Origin: Fibrella sp043763995
Lineage (GTDB): Bacteria; Bacteroidota; Bacteroidia; Cytophagales; Spirosomataceae
Direction of reading: 5' to 3'
Length of the DNA: 64,000 nucleotides
NCBI GenBank assembly: GCA_043763995.1
Contig: JAYUKZ010000016.1
Location: forward strand, 1 to 64,000
Below the pieces are notes generated by a model that did not search any database, was not told the DNA's origin, and worked only from the letters and a program-made list of their open reading frames with translations. Position numbers and translations under genes: made by a program. Shown here piece by piece: positions 17,069 through 26,155 of this stretch (position 1 is its first letter; every line of letters starts with the position of its first letter).

Positions 17069-19483
17069 TTACTTTTTCCCGCTTCCCTGCGCAGCGGGGG
17101 CGGGCGGGGCGGGGCGTTGCTGTTGCATGGGGTTGGGACCTTGCGGCGCACCAGGCCGACCCTGCTGCTGCTTAAACAACTGGAAGCGCGTGGGGCTGGC
17201 CGTGCGCGGAAATGAGTTGTTCTCCCCGTCAATGTCGGCAATTTCCTGGAAGGGGTCCAGCGTCCATTGGGTCACTTTTTTGGTGGTGGCAATGACCTTG
17301 CTGATCTGGTTGGCATTGAACCGCCAAATCTCCGCCGGGAACCGCGCTACCGAATCCGTACCGTCTTCAAACTGCATCCTGACAATGACGGGCATGGGCA
17401 AACCGCCTTTGTTTTTCAGCGACAGCGTATAAAAATTCTGCTTCGATTCCAGCGTGGCCCGCTCGTCGGGGGTGAGGGTGGCCAGGTAGTCTTCGTATTT
17501 TTTGCGGTCGGCATCGGTCACGGCAAACTGGTCGTAGCGGTTATAGAAGTCCATCATGGTGCTGTCTTGGCCCACCACGGTCTCGGTACGGGTGGCCGCG
17601 TCGCGCTGTTTGCTCATGGTGTTCGTGCGGCGTTTGTAGGCTTCGCGGGCCTCGGCTTTTACCACGTCGGGGTTTTGGCTACTGGGCTGAAACCAGTCTA
17701 CCTCCACCAAATCCTGGTCTACCGGCTCCACGCCGTAGAACCAGCCTTTCCAGAACCAGTCCAAATCAACGCCCGACGCATCTTCGAGGGTACGGAAAAA
17801 GTCAGCCGGTTCGGGCGATTTAAAGGCCCACCGGCGGGCATACTCCTTGAAGGCATAGTCGAACAGTTCGCGGCCCATGATAGTCTCACGCAGGATGTTC
17901 AGGGCCGCAGCGGGCTTGGCGTAGGCGTTGGCACCCAGGTTAATGACGTTATCCGACGAGGCCATGATGGGTGTCAGCACGGCCTTGTCGGCTTTCATGT
18001 AATCGACAATGTACTGGGGTTCGCCCCGGCGGCTGGGGAAGTTGTAGTCCCATTCTTTTTCGGCCAGATACTGGCAAAACGTGTTCAGCCCTTCGTCCAT
18101 CCACGACCATTGCCGCTCGTCGGAGTTGACAATCATGGGGAAAAAATTGTGACCCACTTCGTGGATAATCACGCCGATCATGCCCGCTTTGGTGCCTTCC
18201 GAATAGGTACCATCGGCTTCGGGCCTGCCGCCGTTGAACGAAATCATGGGGTATTCCATGCCGCCGCCCGCCGTGGCGTGGCACGAAATAGCCACCGGAT
18301 ACGGGTATTTGATGGTGCGGTTGCCGTACGATTTCAGGGTATGCTCGACCACGCGGGTCGAATATTTTTCCCAGAGCGGGTTGCCCTCTTTGGGGTAATA
18401 GGACATGCTCCAGATTTTACGGCCATCGCCGTACACGTCCGTCTGCATGGCATCCCAGATGAACCGGCGGCTGCTGGCGAAGGCAAAGTCGCGCACATTG
18501 TCGGCTTTGTAGACCCACGTTTTGGTGCCTTTCACATCGGCAGGCTGGGCTTTGCTGGCTTCTTCGGCTTCGGCCTGGGTCACAATAATCACGGGCGTTT
18601 TGCTGGTCGTGGCCTGGGCCATGCGCCGCTGCTGGGCGGCGGTCAGCACCTGTTTGTAGTTTTGGCATTCGCCGCTGGCGGCCACCACATGGTCGGTGGG
18701 GGTGGTGATGGCCACTTTGTAGTTGCCGAAAATGAGCGTGAATTCACCCTGACCCAGAAACTGCTTGTTCTGCCAGCCGGTCACATCGTTATACGAGCAA
18801 AGTCTTGGAAACCAGTGTGCTATGAAATAATTACTGTTGCCATCTTTGAACTTTTCGTAGCCACTGCGGCCATAATATTCCGTCACGAAGTAGTTCCAGT
18901 CAACGCTGAACGACACCGACGTACCTGGGCGCAGAGGCGTGGGCAGGTCAATGCGCATCATGGTCTCGTTGATGGTGTAGGGCAGCGGCTGCACCACCTT
19001 GCCCACGGTGCTCACCTTCAGGATTTTGTATCCGTATTTGTCGCTCGCCTGTTGTTGGCTGCGTTCGCGGACGGAGGTCAGGTTTTGCAATTGCGCGAAG
19101 CTCATACCTGCCTCGCTCACGCCGCCTGTGCGGGTGATGCTGCCGGTTGAGCCTTTGGCGAACAGATTCTGGTCGAGTTGGAGCCAGATGTAGCGCAGTT
19201 CGTCGGTCGAATTATTAAAATAGGTCACGGTTTCGCTGCCAATAATTTTCTGGTCGGCATCGTCGAGCGTGACCCGGATGTCATAGTCAGCGCGGTTCTG
19301 GAAATAATCTTTCCCCGGCGACCCGGCGGCGGTGCGGAACGTGTTGGGCGTGGGCAACAACGTCCCCATCTGCTCGAATTTGGTGTTGGCACTGAACGTG
19401 GAAGGGGCTGTTTGCGCCAGCACCTGTGTGGCCGACAACAGCACGGTTAGCAAGGCCACAACCGGCCCGAAAGAGTATCGCAT
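17069..19483 (-). CDS. secreted M1-family metallopeptidase (aminopeptidase)
   Basis: An 804-residue protein with a signal peptide (MRYSFGPVVALLTVLLSATQVLAQ). The zinc site is IIHEVGHNFFP near residue 440, with the downstream glutamate in WMDEGLNTF near residue 463, the HExxH-x18-E arrangement of gluzincins. GGGMEYPMISFNGG near 411 is the GAMEN-like exopeptidase segment. M1 enzymes trim N-terminal residues from peptides. This is the large periplasmic form typical of Bacteroidota, with a beta N-terminal domain and a Pro/Gln-rich tail (MQQQRPAPPAPAAQGSGKK). No partner gene is linked, and a motif copy (17060) lies at its stop. Confidence 0.92.
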   Translation of the reverse strand: MRYSFGPVVALLTVLLSATQVLAQTAPSTFSANTKFEQMGTLLPTPNTFRTAAGSPGKDYFQNRADYDIRVTLDDADQKIIGSETVTYFNNSTDELRYIWLQLDQNLFAKGSTGSITRTGGVSEAGMSFAQLQNLTSVRERSQQQASDKYGYKILKVSTVGKVVQPLPYTINETMMRIDLPTPLRPGTSVSFSVDWNYFVTEYYGRSGYEKFKDGNSNYFIAHWFPRLCSYNDVTGWQNKQFLGQGEFTLIFGNYKVAITTPTDHVVAASGECQNYKQVLTAAQQRRMAQATTSKTPVIIVTQAEAEEASKAQPADVKGTKTWVYKADNVRDFAFASSRRFIWDAMQTDVYGDGRKIWSMSYYPKEGNPLWEKYSTRVVEHTLKSYGNRTIKYPYPVAISCHATAGGGMEYPMISFNGGRPEADGTYSEGTKAGMIGVIIHEVGHNFFPMIVNSDERQWSWMDEGLNTFCQYLAEKEWDYNFPSRRGEPQYIVDYMKADKAVLTPIMASSDNVINLGANAYAKPAAALNILRETIMGRELFDYAFKEYARRWAFKSPEPADFFRTLEDASGVDLDWFWKGWFYGVEPVDQDLVEVDWFQPSSQNPDVVKAEAREAYKRRTNTMSKQRDAATRTETVVGQDSTMMDFYNRYDQFAVTDADRKKYEDYLATLTPDERATLESKQNFYTLSLKNKGGLPMPVIVRMQFEDGTDSVARFPAEIWRFNANQISKVIATTKKVTQWTLDPFQEIADIDGENNSFPRTASPTRFQLFKQQQGRPGAPQGPNPMQQQRPAPPAPAAQGSGKK

Positions 19484-19556
19484 AGGATTGGGTTTGTTAC
19501 TGAAAGGAGGCTAAATGTAGGAAAAAGAAACGAGCCTGGAACGTACCTGGCGGGAG

Positions 19557-20228
19557 TCAGAGGCCGGTTCGGCTGGAATACTGATCCATTACATCGCTGG
19601 GATGCACGTCGAGGATGTTGGCCAACACGAGGAGGACGAGGGTGCGGGAAGCAATTTTGCGCGGAATGTTTGCCAACCCGGCAAAGGCATCGAGCGTGAT
19701 GCTAGTATGCTGGCCGAGGTAGTTCATCAGCAGCCGTTCCTTGTCGCCGTAGGCAAAGCGCACGGGGCGGTCGGCGCGTTCGCCTTTCATAATTTCGCGC
19801 ACTTCCTTGCTGGCCTGCACCGATTTGTCGGCCACCCGGACGTACACTTTTTTGGTGTCGGGGTTGGCGGGGTCGGGCAAGACGTGGTGCGGGCGGTGGG
19901 CACTGCGCGGAATACGGAGCAGGAGCACCTCGCGTTCGTCGGGCAACGGCACCCGTTCCAGGGTGTACGGAATGGGCGGGAAACAGTGCTTGTCGATGGC
20001 CCTGACCAGGAGGTACTCATCTTCGTCGGCATATTTCAGGCCGGGAATGGTACCGTCGTCGCCCACGCCAATCAGCAACGTACCGCCGTCGGTGTTGGCA
20101 AAGGCCACAATTTCCCGAACAATTTTTTCGGGATGACTCGTCTTGAGTTTAAATTCAAGGCAGTGCCCTTCGCCCCGGCGAACCAGTTCTCTGAGCATTT
20201 TGATGTCCACTACCGATCTGCTCACCAT
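19557..20228 (-). CDS. AlbA_2 (Schlafen-type) putative DNA-binding protein
   Basis: A 223-residue protein. Residues about 15-130 match the AlbA_2/Schlafen N-terminal domain (formerly AAA_4): ECLEF-like GEGHCLEFKLKTSHPEKIVR, then EIVAFANTDGGTLLIGVGDDG, the family's signature strand-turn, and later PHHVLPDPANPDTKKVYVRV. The C-terminal 60 residues look like a winged helix (YLGQHTSITLDAFAGLANIP). The family includes putative transcription regulators and some nucleases; no catalytic residues can be assigned. The start at 20228 is used, although the ATG at 20198 would also serve. Confidence 0.8.
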   Translation of the reverse strand: MVSRSVVDIKMLRELVRRGEGHCLEFKLKTSHPEKIVREIVAFANTDGGTLLIGVGDDGTIPGLKYADEDEYLLVRAIDKHCFPPIPYTLERVPLPDEREVLLLRIPRSAHRPHHVLPDPANPDTKKVYVRVADKSVQASKEVREIMKGERADRPVRFAYGDKERLLMNYLGQHTSITLDAFAGLANIPRKIASRTLVLLVLANILDVHPSDVMDQYSSRTGL

Positions 20229-20376
20229 GATGCGTTCCGATCAGACCTAAAAGTACGACGGGCCGCCGAATTTACAACTACTCTTCTGTGCTTACCTTTA
20301 CGGCGGGCTTTCGGGCCAACTTTTCGGCTTGCCGGGTCGTTACTGCTCTAACCGCGATTACTTTATAAACGCACAA

Positions 20377-20820
20377 ATGCTCACGAACGCTATTATTGCC
20401 CTCGCCACGCTGATAGGCATGGAAGGGGTAGCCTGGCTTACGCACAAGTACATCATGCACGGCCCCATGTGGCACTGGCACCACTCGCACCACAATGCGC
20501 ACAAAGGTTTTTTCGAGGTTAACGACCTGTTCAGCATCCTGTTCAGCGGCGTGGCCACGGCCCTGGTGGTGGCCGGTATGGAAGTGCCGGGGCTGGGGTT
20601 TTTGGTACCGGTTGGCGTAGGCGTAACGCTCTACGGCATAGGCTATTTCCTGTTCCACGACGTGATTGTTCACCGCCGGATTCGGGTCAATATAAAGCCA
20701 AAAAACACGTACCTGCTCCGCATCATGCGGGCGCACTACGTACACCACAAGGTACACACGCGAGACGGGGCCGAGGCGTTCGGGTTCCTGTATGCGCCCC
20801 AGAAATACGACAAAAAATGA
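20377..20820 (+). CDS. crtZ: beta-carotene hydroxylase
   Basis: A 147-residue membrane protein of the fatty acid hydroxylase superfamily. Four histidine clusters that bind the di-iron centre are visible: LTHKYIMH, WHWHHSHHNAHKG, LFHDVIVHRR and HYVHHKVH, in the order and spacing of CrtZ. Three or four hydrophobic helices separate them. CrtZ adds 3-hydroxyl groups to the beta-rings of beta-carotene, giving zeaxanthin. The ATG at 20377 gives a protein of the family's usual length. The stop overlaps the start of glpD (ATGA at 20817-20820), so the two are translationally coupled, an unexpected pairing. The dxs gene lies 2.4 kb downstream; no other crt genes are in the window. Confidence 0.92.
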   Translation: MLTNAIIALATLIGMEGVAWLTHKYIMHGPMWHWHHSHHNAHKGFFEVNDLFSILFSGVATALVVAGMEVPGLGFLVPVGVGVTLYGIGYFLFHDVIVHRRIRVNIKPKNTYLLRIMRAHYVHHKVHTRDGAEAFGFLYAPQKYDKK

Positions 20821-22496
20821 ACCGCCTTGCCCAGCTTACGCGCCTACAAACCGAGGAATTTGATGTCTGCATCATTGGCGCGGGAGCCACGGGCGCGGGC
20901 TGCGCCGCCGATGCCGCCAGCCGGGGCCTGCGCGTAGCCCTTCTGGAAGCCGACGATTTCGGAGCCGCCACCTCTGGTACGTCTACCAAGCTGGTGCATG
21001 GCGGGGTGCGCTACCTGGAACAGGCCGTTAAAACGCTCGATCCCAAGCAGTTATCGCTGGTGCGGAAAGCCCTGCACGAACGCCGCACCCTGCTCCAGAT
21101 TGCCCCCCACCTCTGCCACCCGCTGGCTCTGCTCACGCCTGTGGGTAACCTTATAGAGGGGGCGTATTATGCCATTGGTTTGAAGGTGTATGACCTGTTG
21201 GCCGGTAGCCGCCGCATGGCTCCCAGCCGCTGGCTCAACAAAGCCGAAACGCTGCGCCACTTCCCCGCCTTCGACCCCACCAAACTACACAGCGCGGTGC
21301 TGTATTACGATGGGCAATTCGATGATATACGGCTGAACCTAAGCCTGGTACAAACCGCCGCCCACCACGGTGCGGCGGTGGCCAACCACATCCGGGCCAC
21401 GGGTTTCCAGACCGACGCGACCGGCAAACTCACGGCCCTGGAGGCTACCGATATATTGGCAGGTACGTTGCTGACGGTGCGGGCCAGCGTGTTTATCAAC
21501 GCCACCGGCACCCACGCCGATACCCTGCGGCAGGTGGCCAACCCCCGGCAGGGTGCCCGGATGCGGGCCAGCAAAGGTGCCCACGCTATTTTGGCCGGTA
21601 CGGCCCTGCCCACCGCCACCGGCACTACCGAACCCGCCGCCCTGCTGGTGCCTAAAACCAAAGATGGCCGCGTACTTTTTGCCATCCCGTGGTGCGGGCA
21701 GTGGCTCATTGGCACCACCGACACCGAAGCCGACCCCACCGACGTACCCACGCTCTTGCCCGACGAAGCAACGTACCTGCTCAACCACGTCAACCAATAC
21801 ATTACCACGCCCCTGCAACCACAGGCCGTTACGGGTGGCTTTGCGGGCTTGCGCCCCCTACTCCAGGCCGACCCCAACGCGGCCAGCCAGTCGCTGGTGC
21901 GCGACCATGAAATTGAGGTAGATACCCGGTCGAGGTTGGTCAGCATTATGGGCGGCAAATGGACAACCTACCGGCTGATGGCCCAGGAAACCATCGACGT
22001 GTGTTGCGGGCAACTGGCAAACCCAGGTACGTGGTTGCCGTGCCAAACCGAGACCTTACCGTTGCGCGGGGCCGAGGGCTACACGCCCCACTACGCCCAA
22101 CACCTGGCCGAAAACCACCCCGCCTGTTCGCCCGCGCTACTGCACCACCTGGCCACTACTTACGGCACCGAAGCCCCCGCCGTGTTGAGTTTGTTGGCCG
22201 AAAACCCCGCCTGGCTGGCTCCGTTAGCCCAGAAACACCCGTTCATTCAGGCCGAAGTGATCTACGCCGCCCGCACCGAAATGGCCCAAACCCTGCCCGA
22301 TGTACTGCTGCGGCGCATCCGGCTGGGCCTCATCGACTGGCACGCTACGCTGGAAGCCCTGCCCGCCGCCGCCCAACTGCTGGCCACCGAACGCGGCTGG
22401 ACTGATAACCAACGTACCCAAGCCGAAGCCGAGTTCAGAACCCATATAGAACAGTTGGCGGGGTTGGCCAACGGGCAACGCCTAGCTACAGCCTGA
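20817..22496 (+). CDS. glpD: glycerol-3-phosphate dehydrogenase/oxidase (FAD)
   Basis: A 559-residue flavoprotein. The N-terminal dinucleotide-binding motif is DVCIIGAGATGAGCAADAAS, followed by LEADDFGAATSGTSTKLVHG and the GVRYLEQAV segment typical of GlpD. Later landmarks are TATHAD-like NATGTHADTLRQ, SKGAHAILAGT, WLIGTTDTEADPTDV and GGKWTTYRLMAQE. The enzyme oxidises glycerol-3-phosphate to dihydroxyacetone phosphate at the membrane and passes electrons to quinone. It is coupled to crtZ by a 4-base overlap. Glycerol phosphate metabolism also links to the polyprenylglyceryl phosphate synthase at 27129, but that link is inference. Three copies of the octamer motif lie inside. Confidence 0.93.
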   Translation: MNRLAQLTRLQTEEFDVCIIGAGATGAGCAADAASRGLRVALLEADDFGAATSGTSTKLVHGGVRYLEQAVKTLDPKQLSLVRKALHERRTLLQIAPHLCHPLALLTPVGNLIEGAYYAIGLKVYDLLAGSRRMAPSRWLNKAETLRHFPAFDPTKLHSAVLYYDGQFDDIRLNLSLVQTAAHHGAAVANHIRATGFQTDATGKLTALEATDILAGTLLTVRASVFINATGTHADTLRQVANPRQGARMRASKGAHAILAGTALPTATGTTEPAALLVPKTKDGRVLFAIPWCGQWLIGTTDTEADPTDVPTLLPDEATYLLNHVNQYITTPLQPQAVTGGFAGLRPLLQADPNAASQSLVRDHEIEVDTRSRLVSIMGGKWTTYRLMAQETIDVCCGQLANPGTWLPCQTETLPLRGAEGYTPHYAQHLAENHPACSPALLHHLATTYGTEAPAVLSLLAENPAWLAPLAQKHPFIQAEVIYAARTEMAQTLPDVLLRRIRLGLIDWHATLEALPAAAQLLATERGWTDNQRTQAEAEFRTHIEQLAGLANGQRLATA

Positions 22497-22544
22497 CAAA
22501 ACAAAACGGAATGGCTATCTTTCGGCCCACTTTCAAACACGACC

Positions 22545-23018
22545 ATGGAAAATAAAACTACCGCCGCCGAACAAATTCAGGCCGCCAAAGCCGCCGCCGC
22601 CGACAAACTCGATGCCTTCAAAACCGAAGCCGGTGCCCACCTCGAGAGTGCCGCCAGCCAACTCGATGAACTGAAAGACCAACTGGTGGCTAAAGCTGAG
22701 GCCATGGGTCAGCAGATCGATATTGACGACTTGAAAGAAAAGGCCGCCCAGCACCTGGAAACGGCCAAAGCCGCTACCGGCGAAACCCTGGCTAACCTTC
22801 AGGGTCAAGCCGAAACCGCCTACGCCGCCGCCGCCGCCAAAGCCGACGAACTGGCCGACATTGCCGACGATAAGTTTGACGAGGTGCGGGCCGAAGCCGC
22901 CGTGCAACTCGAAGCCGCCCAGGTGAAACTGGACGAACTAAAAGGCGAAGCCGCCCAACAAATTGAATCTGCCAAAGAAAAAGCCAAATCCTTCTGGAGC
23001 CAGCTTTTCGGTTCGTAA
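22545..23018 (+). CDS. Ala/Lys/Glu-rich helical repeat protein, hypothetical
   Basis: A 157-residue protein made almost entirely of Ala, Lys, Glu, Asp, Leu and Gln in an amphipathic helical pattern (AAEQIQAAKAAAADKLDAFK, KADELADIADDKFDEVRAEA). The 11-residue-like periodicity resembles LEA, YtxH or apolipoprotein-like helices. No signal peptide or membrane helix is present. It could be a stress or membrane-surface protein, but no function is claimed. A possible -7 box (TATCTTTC, 22516-22523) precedes the ATG at 22545, and a hairpin (23034-23078) follows the stop. Confidence 0.75.
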   Translation: MENKTTAAEQIQAAKAAAADKLDAFKTEAGAHLESAASQLDELKDQLVAKAEAMGQQIDIDDLKEKAAQHLETAKAATGETLANLQGQAETAYAAAAAKADELADIADDKFDEVRAEAAVQLEAAQVKLDELKGEAAQQIESAKEKAKSFWSQLFGS

Positions 23019-23033
23019 AAATCTGTGTAGGCC

Positions 23034-23078
23034 GTGCTGTCAGGTCGGAATGCCGCACCACCCCCGACCTGACAGCAC
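23034..23078. repeat. intergenic hairpin sharing its core with IR-A (IR-B)
   Basis: GTGCTGTCAGGTCGG (23034-23048) pairs perfectly with CCGACCTGACAGCAC (23064-23078) around a 15-base loop. The GTCAGGTCGG core is the same as in the inverted repeat at 4057-4236. It lies between the helical repeat gene and dxs and may serve as a terminator, although no clear T-run follows directly. Confidence 0.75.
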
Positions 23079-23082
23079 CCCG

Positions 23083-23090
23083 TATTTTTG
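23083..23090 (+). promoter_or_regulatory. candidate -7 box upstream of dxs
   Basis: TATTTTTG fits the Bacteroidota TAnnTTTG -7 consensus and lies 108 bases before the dxs start. No clear -33 TTTG partner is seen, because IR-B occupies that place. Confidence 0.4.
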
Positions 23091-23198
23091 CCCCCTTCAA
23101 ACTACTTAAAACTCGCCGTTTCGCGGGTGCCAGCCGGAAACATTAAACCCGGCATTTTTGTTTACTACCGACATCTACCAACCCGACGCTGTATCCCC

Positions 23199-25133
23199 AT
23201 GCTGATTACCCCCGGCACCCTGTTAGCGACCGTCCAGACCCCCGACGACCTGCGCAAACTGCCCAAAACCAGCCTTCCCCAGTTTTGCGACGAATTGCGG
23301 CAGTATATCATCGATGTGGTCTCGGTCTACGGCGGGCACTTCGGGGCTAGTCTGGGCGTGGTAGAACTCACTACCGCCCTGCATTATGTGTTCAACACGC
23401 CCGACGACCAACTGATTTGGGACGTGGGGCATCAGGCATACGGCCACAAAATCCTGACCGGGCGGCGGGATACGTTCCACACCAACCGGTTCTACGGCGG
23501 GCTATCGGGCTTTCCCAAGCGCAACGAGAGCGAGTATGATTCCTTTGGCGTGGGGCACTCCTCTACGTCCATTTCGGCGGCGTTGGGCATGGCTATTGCT
23601 TCGCAGTTGCAGGGTGAACCCTCACGCAGCCACATTGCCGTCATTGGCGATGGCTCCATGACCGCCGGGTTGGCCTTCGAGGGCATGAACCACGCCGGGG
23701 CCACCGATGCCAACCTGCTCATTGTGCTCAACGACAACTGCATGAGCATTGATGCCAACGTGGGTGCGCTGCGCGAATACCTGACCGACATCACCACCTC
23801 GCCCACCTACAACAAGGTGAAAGATGAGGTCTGGAACCTGCTGGGTAAGTTCAGCACGTTTGGCAAATCAGCCCAGGAGATTGTCTCGAAGGTAGAAACC
23901 GCCATTAAATCGTCGGTGCTGACACAGAGCAACTTGTTCGAATCGCTGAACCTGCGGTATTTCGGCCCCATTGACGGGCACGATGTTGACCGGCTGACGG
24001 AGGTGCTGGCCGACCTGAAAACCATTCCCGGCCCCAAAATTCTGCACGTGCTCACGGTGAAAGGCAAGGGTTACGGCCCCGCCGAAAAAGATCAGACCAA
24101 ATGGCACGCCCCCGGTTTGTTCGATAAACTGACCGGCGAGATTCAGAAAAAGACGTACCTGACCCCCCAACCGCCTAAGTATCAGGATGTTTTTGGCCAC
24201 ACGCTGGTGGAACTGGCCGAGCAAAACCCGCGCATTGTGGGCGTTACGCCCGCCATGCCGTCGGGGTCGTCGATGAACATCATGATGAAGGCCATGCCCA
24301 CGCGGGCGTTCGATGTGGCCATTGCCGAGCAGCACGCCGTGACGTTTTCGGCGGGCATGGCTACGCGGGGCGAAGTGGTGTTCTGCAACATCTATTCCAC
24401 CTTCATGCAGCGCGGCTACGATCAGGTCATCCACGACGTGTGCATCCAGGAACTGCCCGTGATTTTCTGCCTCGACCGGGCGGGCTTTGCCGGTGCCGAT
24501 GGCCCTACCCACCACGGCGCGTATGACATTGCCTACATGCGGTGTGTGCCCAACATGATTGTGGCCGCGCCCATGAACGAACAGGAACTCCGTAACCTGA
24601 TGTTCACCGCCGCCTCGGCCACGGTGCAGCAGGGCAAGCGGGCCTTCACGATCCGGTACCCACGGGGCGAGGGCGTGATGCCCAACTGGCGCACCCCCCT
24701 GGAAGAACTGCCCATTGGCAAGGCGCGGCTGGTGAAAGACGGCGAGCGCGTGGCCATCCTGACGCTGGGCCACATTGGCAACTACGCCGTAACGGCCATG
24801 AAAGCGTTGGAAAAAGAAGGCATTCGCCCCGCCCACGTCGATATGCGCTACGCCAAACCCCTGGACGAAGCGATGCTACACCAGATTTTCCGCCGCTTCA
24901 ACCGGATTTTGACTGTGGAAGACGGTTGCATCATGGGCGGTTTCGGCTCGGCAGTGCTCGAATTTATGGCCGACCACGGCTATACCGCGCAGGTCAAACG
25001 CCTGGGCATTCCCGATGCCATTATTGAGCACGGCGAGCAACTGGAACTCCACCGCGAGTGCGGTTTCGACCCGGAGGGCATCGCCGAGGCCGTGCGGACA
25101 CTGTATTTCGTGGGTCAGGCGTTGCCCGCCTAA
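23199..25133 (+). CDS. dxs: 1-deoxy-D-xylulose-5-phosphate synthase
   Basis: A 644-residue thiamine diphosphate enzyme, the entry step of the MEP isoprenoid pathway, condensing pyruvate and glyceraldehyde 3-phosphate. The TPP/Mg motif is GDGSMTAGLAFEGMNHAG through IVLNDNCMSID. IWDVGHQAYGHKILTGRR is the N-terminal active-site His region, and AIAEQHAVTFSAGMA and DRAGFAGADGPTHHGAYDI are the catalytic Glu and His segments. The ATG at 23199 gives the standard N-terminus; the in-frame extension to 23088 runs back towards hairpin IR-B and is unlikely. It lies near crtZ and a polyprenylglyceryl phosphate synthase gene, consistent with an isoprenoid neighbourhood. A motif copy overlaps the stop. Confidence 0.95.
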   Translation: MLITPGTLLATVQTPDDLRKLPKTSLPQFCDELRQYIIDVVSVYGGHFGASLGVVELTTALHYVFNTPDDQLIWDVGHQAYGHKILTGRRDTFHTNRFYGGLSGFPKRNESEYDSFGVGHSSTSISAALGMAIASQLQGEPSRSHIAVIGDGSMTAGLAFEGMNHAGATDANLLIVLNDNCMSIDANVGALREYLTDITTSPTYNKVKDEVWNLLGKFSTFGKSAQEIVSKVETAIKSSVLTQSNLFESLNLRYFGPIDGHDVDRLTEVLADLKTIPGPKILHVLTVKGKGYGPAEKDQTKWHAPGLFDKLTGEIQKKTYLTPQPPKYQDVFGHTLVELAEQNPRIVGVTPAMPSGSSMNIMMKAMPTRAFDVAIAEQHAVTFSAGMATRGEVVFCNIYSTFMQRGYDQVIHDVCIQELPVIFCLDRAGFAGADGPTHHGAYDIAYMRCVPNMIVAAPMNEQELRNLMFTAASATVQQGKRAFTIRYPRGEGVMPNWRTPLEELPIGKARLVKDGERVAILTLGHIGNYAVTAMKALEKEGIRPAHVDMRYAKPLDEAMLHQIFRRFNRILTVEDGCIMGGFGSAVLEFMADHGYTAQVKRLGIPDAIIEHGEQLELHRECGFDPEGIAEAVRTLYFVGQALPA

Positions 25134-25379
25134 CGTACCTGAGGAAAGTCGGCACTACTTTTGTTTTGGTAACGAACAAGCTGAATCCAAAACATGGACC
25201 GATACTTTTTTGTAGCCATTTGGTATCTTTACCCGGAGATTCCAAACAACGTTGGGTAGTCTGCGTGTTATATCCCGTACTTTAGTGATAGCCGGATACG
25301 TACCCGGCATACACGGCCCATTCGCTAGCCTCTCCTCTAACCTGCTTTCCTTTGTTGGCGTAAAAGCCTAAAGTCCGTT

Positions 25380-25946
25380 GTGAAAACCCGTTCACCGCTT
25401 TCTGATGAGTCTGTATTGGTCGAGAAGTTGCTGCTGCGCGACGAACAGGCCTTTCAGTGGCTCTATGAAAATTATTCGGCGGCCCTCTACGGGGTACTGC
25501 TGAAAATTGTGCGGGAAGAAGAACAGGCGCAGGATCTGATGCAGGACGTGTTCGTAAAAATCTGGGCCAACCTCACCACCTACGACACTAAAAAAGGGCG
25601 GCTCTTCACCTGGATGCTCAACATCACCCGCAACACGGCCATCGACAGCATCCGGGCGGGCAAAGCCATGAGCCGCCCCGCCTCGGCCCAAACCGTTTCG
25701 ACCGACGAGGCAGGTACGTATACCGTTGACCGCCAACACGCCGTGGCCCCGGAAAACACCGACCTCATTGGCCTCAAAGACGTGATTGAAAAGTTGCGGC
25801 CCGACCGCAAGCAGCTTATCGATCTGGTCTATTTCAACGGCTACACCCACGAAGAAGCCGCCGACGAACTATCGTTGCCCCTAGGCACGGTGAAGACCCG
25901 CATCCGGTCGGCGTTGCAGGAACTGCGGCAGCTTTTCAACCGCTGA
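25380..25946 (+). CDS. ECF-type RNA polymerase sigma-70 factor
   Basis: A 188-residue sigma factor starting at GTG 25380. Region 2 (EQAFQWLYENYSAALYGVLL, EEEQAQDLMQDVFVKIWANL, GRLFTWMLNITRNTAIDSIR) contacts the -10 element, and region 4 (YFNGYTHEEAADELSLPLGT followed by VKTRIRSALQELRQLF) is the -35 helix-turn-helix. The linker is about 40 residues and poorly conserved. ECF factors are usually paired with an anti-sigma gene just downstream; here the next gene is a holin-like membrane protein 209 bases away, so no partner is obvious. This could be an ECF group controlled in another way. Confidence 0.9.
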   Translation: MKTRSPLSDESVLVEKLLLRDEQAFQWLYENYSAALYGVLLKIVREEEQAQDLMQDVFVKIWANLTTYDTKKGRLFTWMLNITRNTAIDSIRAGKAMSRPASAQTVSTDEAGTYTVDRQHAVAPENTDLIGLKDVIEKLRPDRKQLIDLVYFNGYTHEEAADELSLPLGTVKTRIRSALQELRQLFNR

Positions 25947-26155
25947 CGACTGTCCCGTTTTTTCCACACTGTTGCCTCTTTTCAACACCTCAACGACCTT
26001 TCAAGGCGTGTAGGCCGGTAAACTACGTCTGCTTGTAAAGCATTGATTACCAGCGAAGTGTGTTCTGGACGCGCGCCGTTACCTGATCTTCTGAACAAAG
26101 TGGGCCATAATTTGTCATGTACGTGGGGGCACTGCCATAAAGCACTCAACACGTC

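Noticed and set aside
17267..19150. 627-residue plus-strand open frame inside the M1 peptidase gene
   Set aside because: It is antisense to a peptidase with intact HExxH and GxMEN motifs; no recognisable domain in the shadow.
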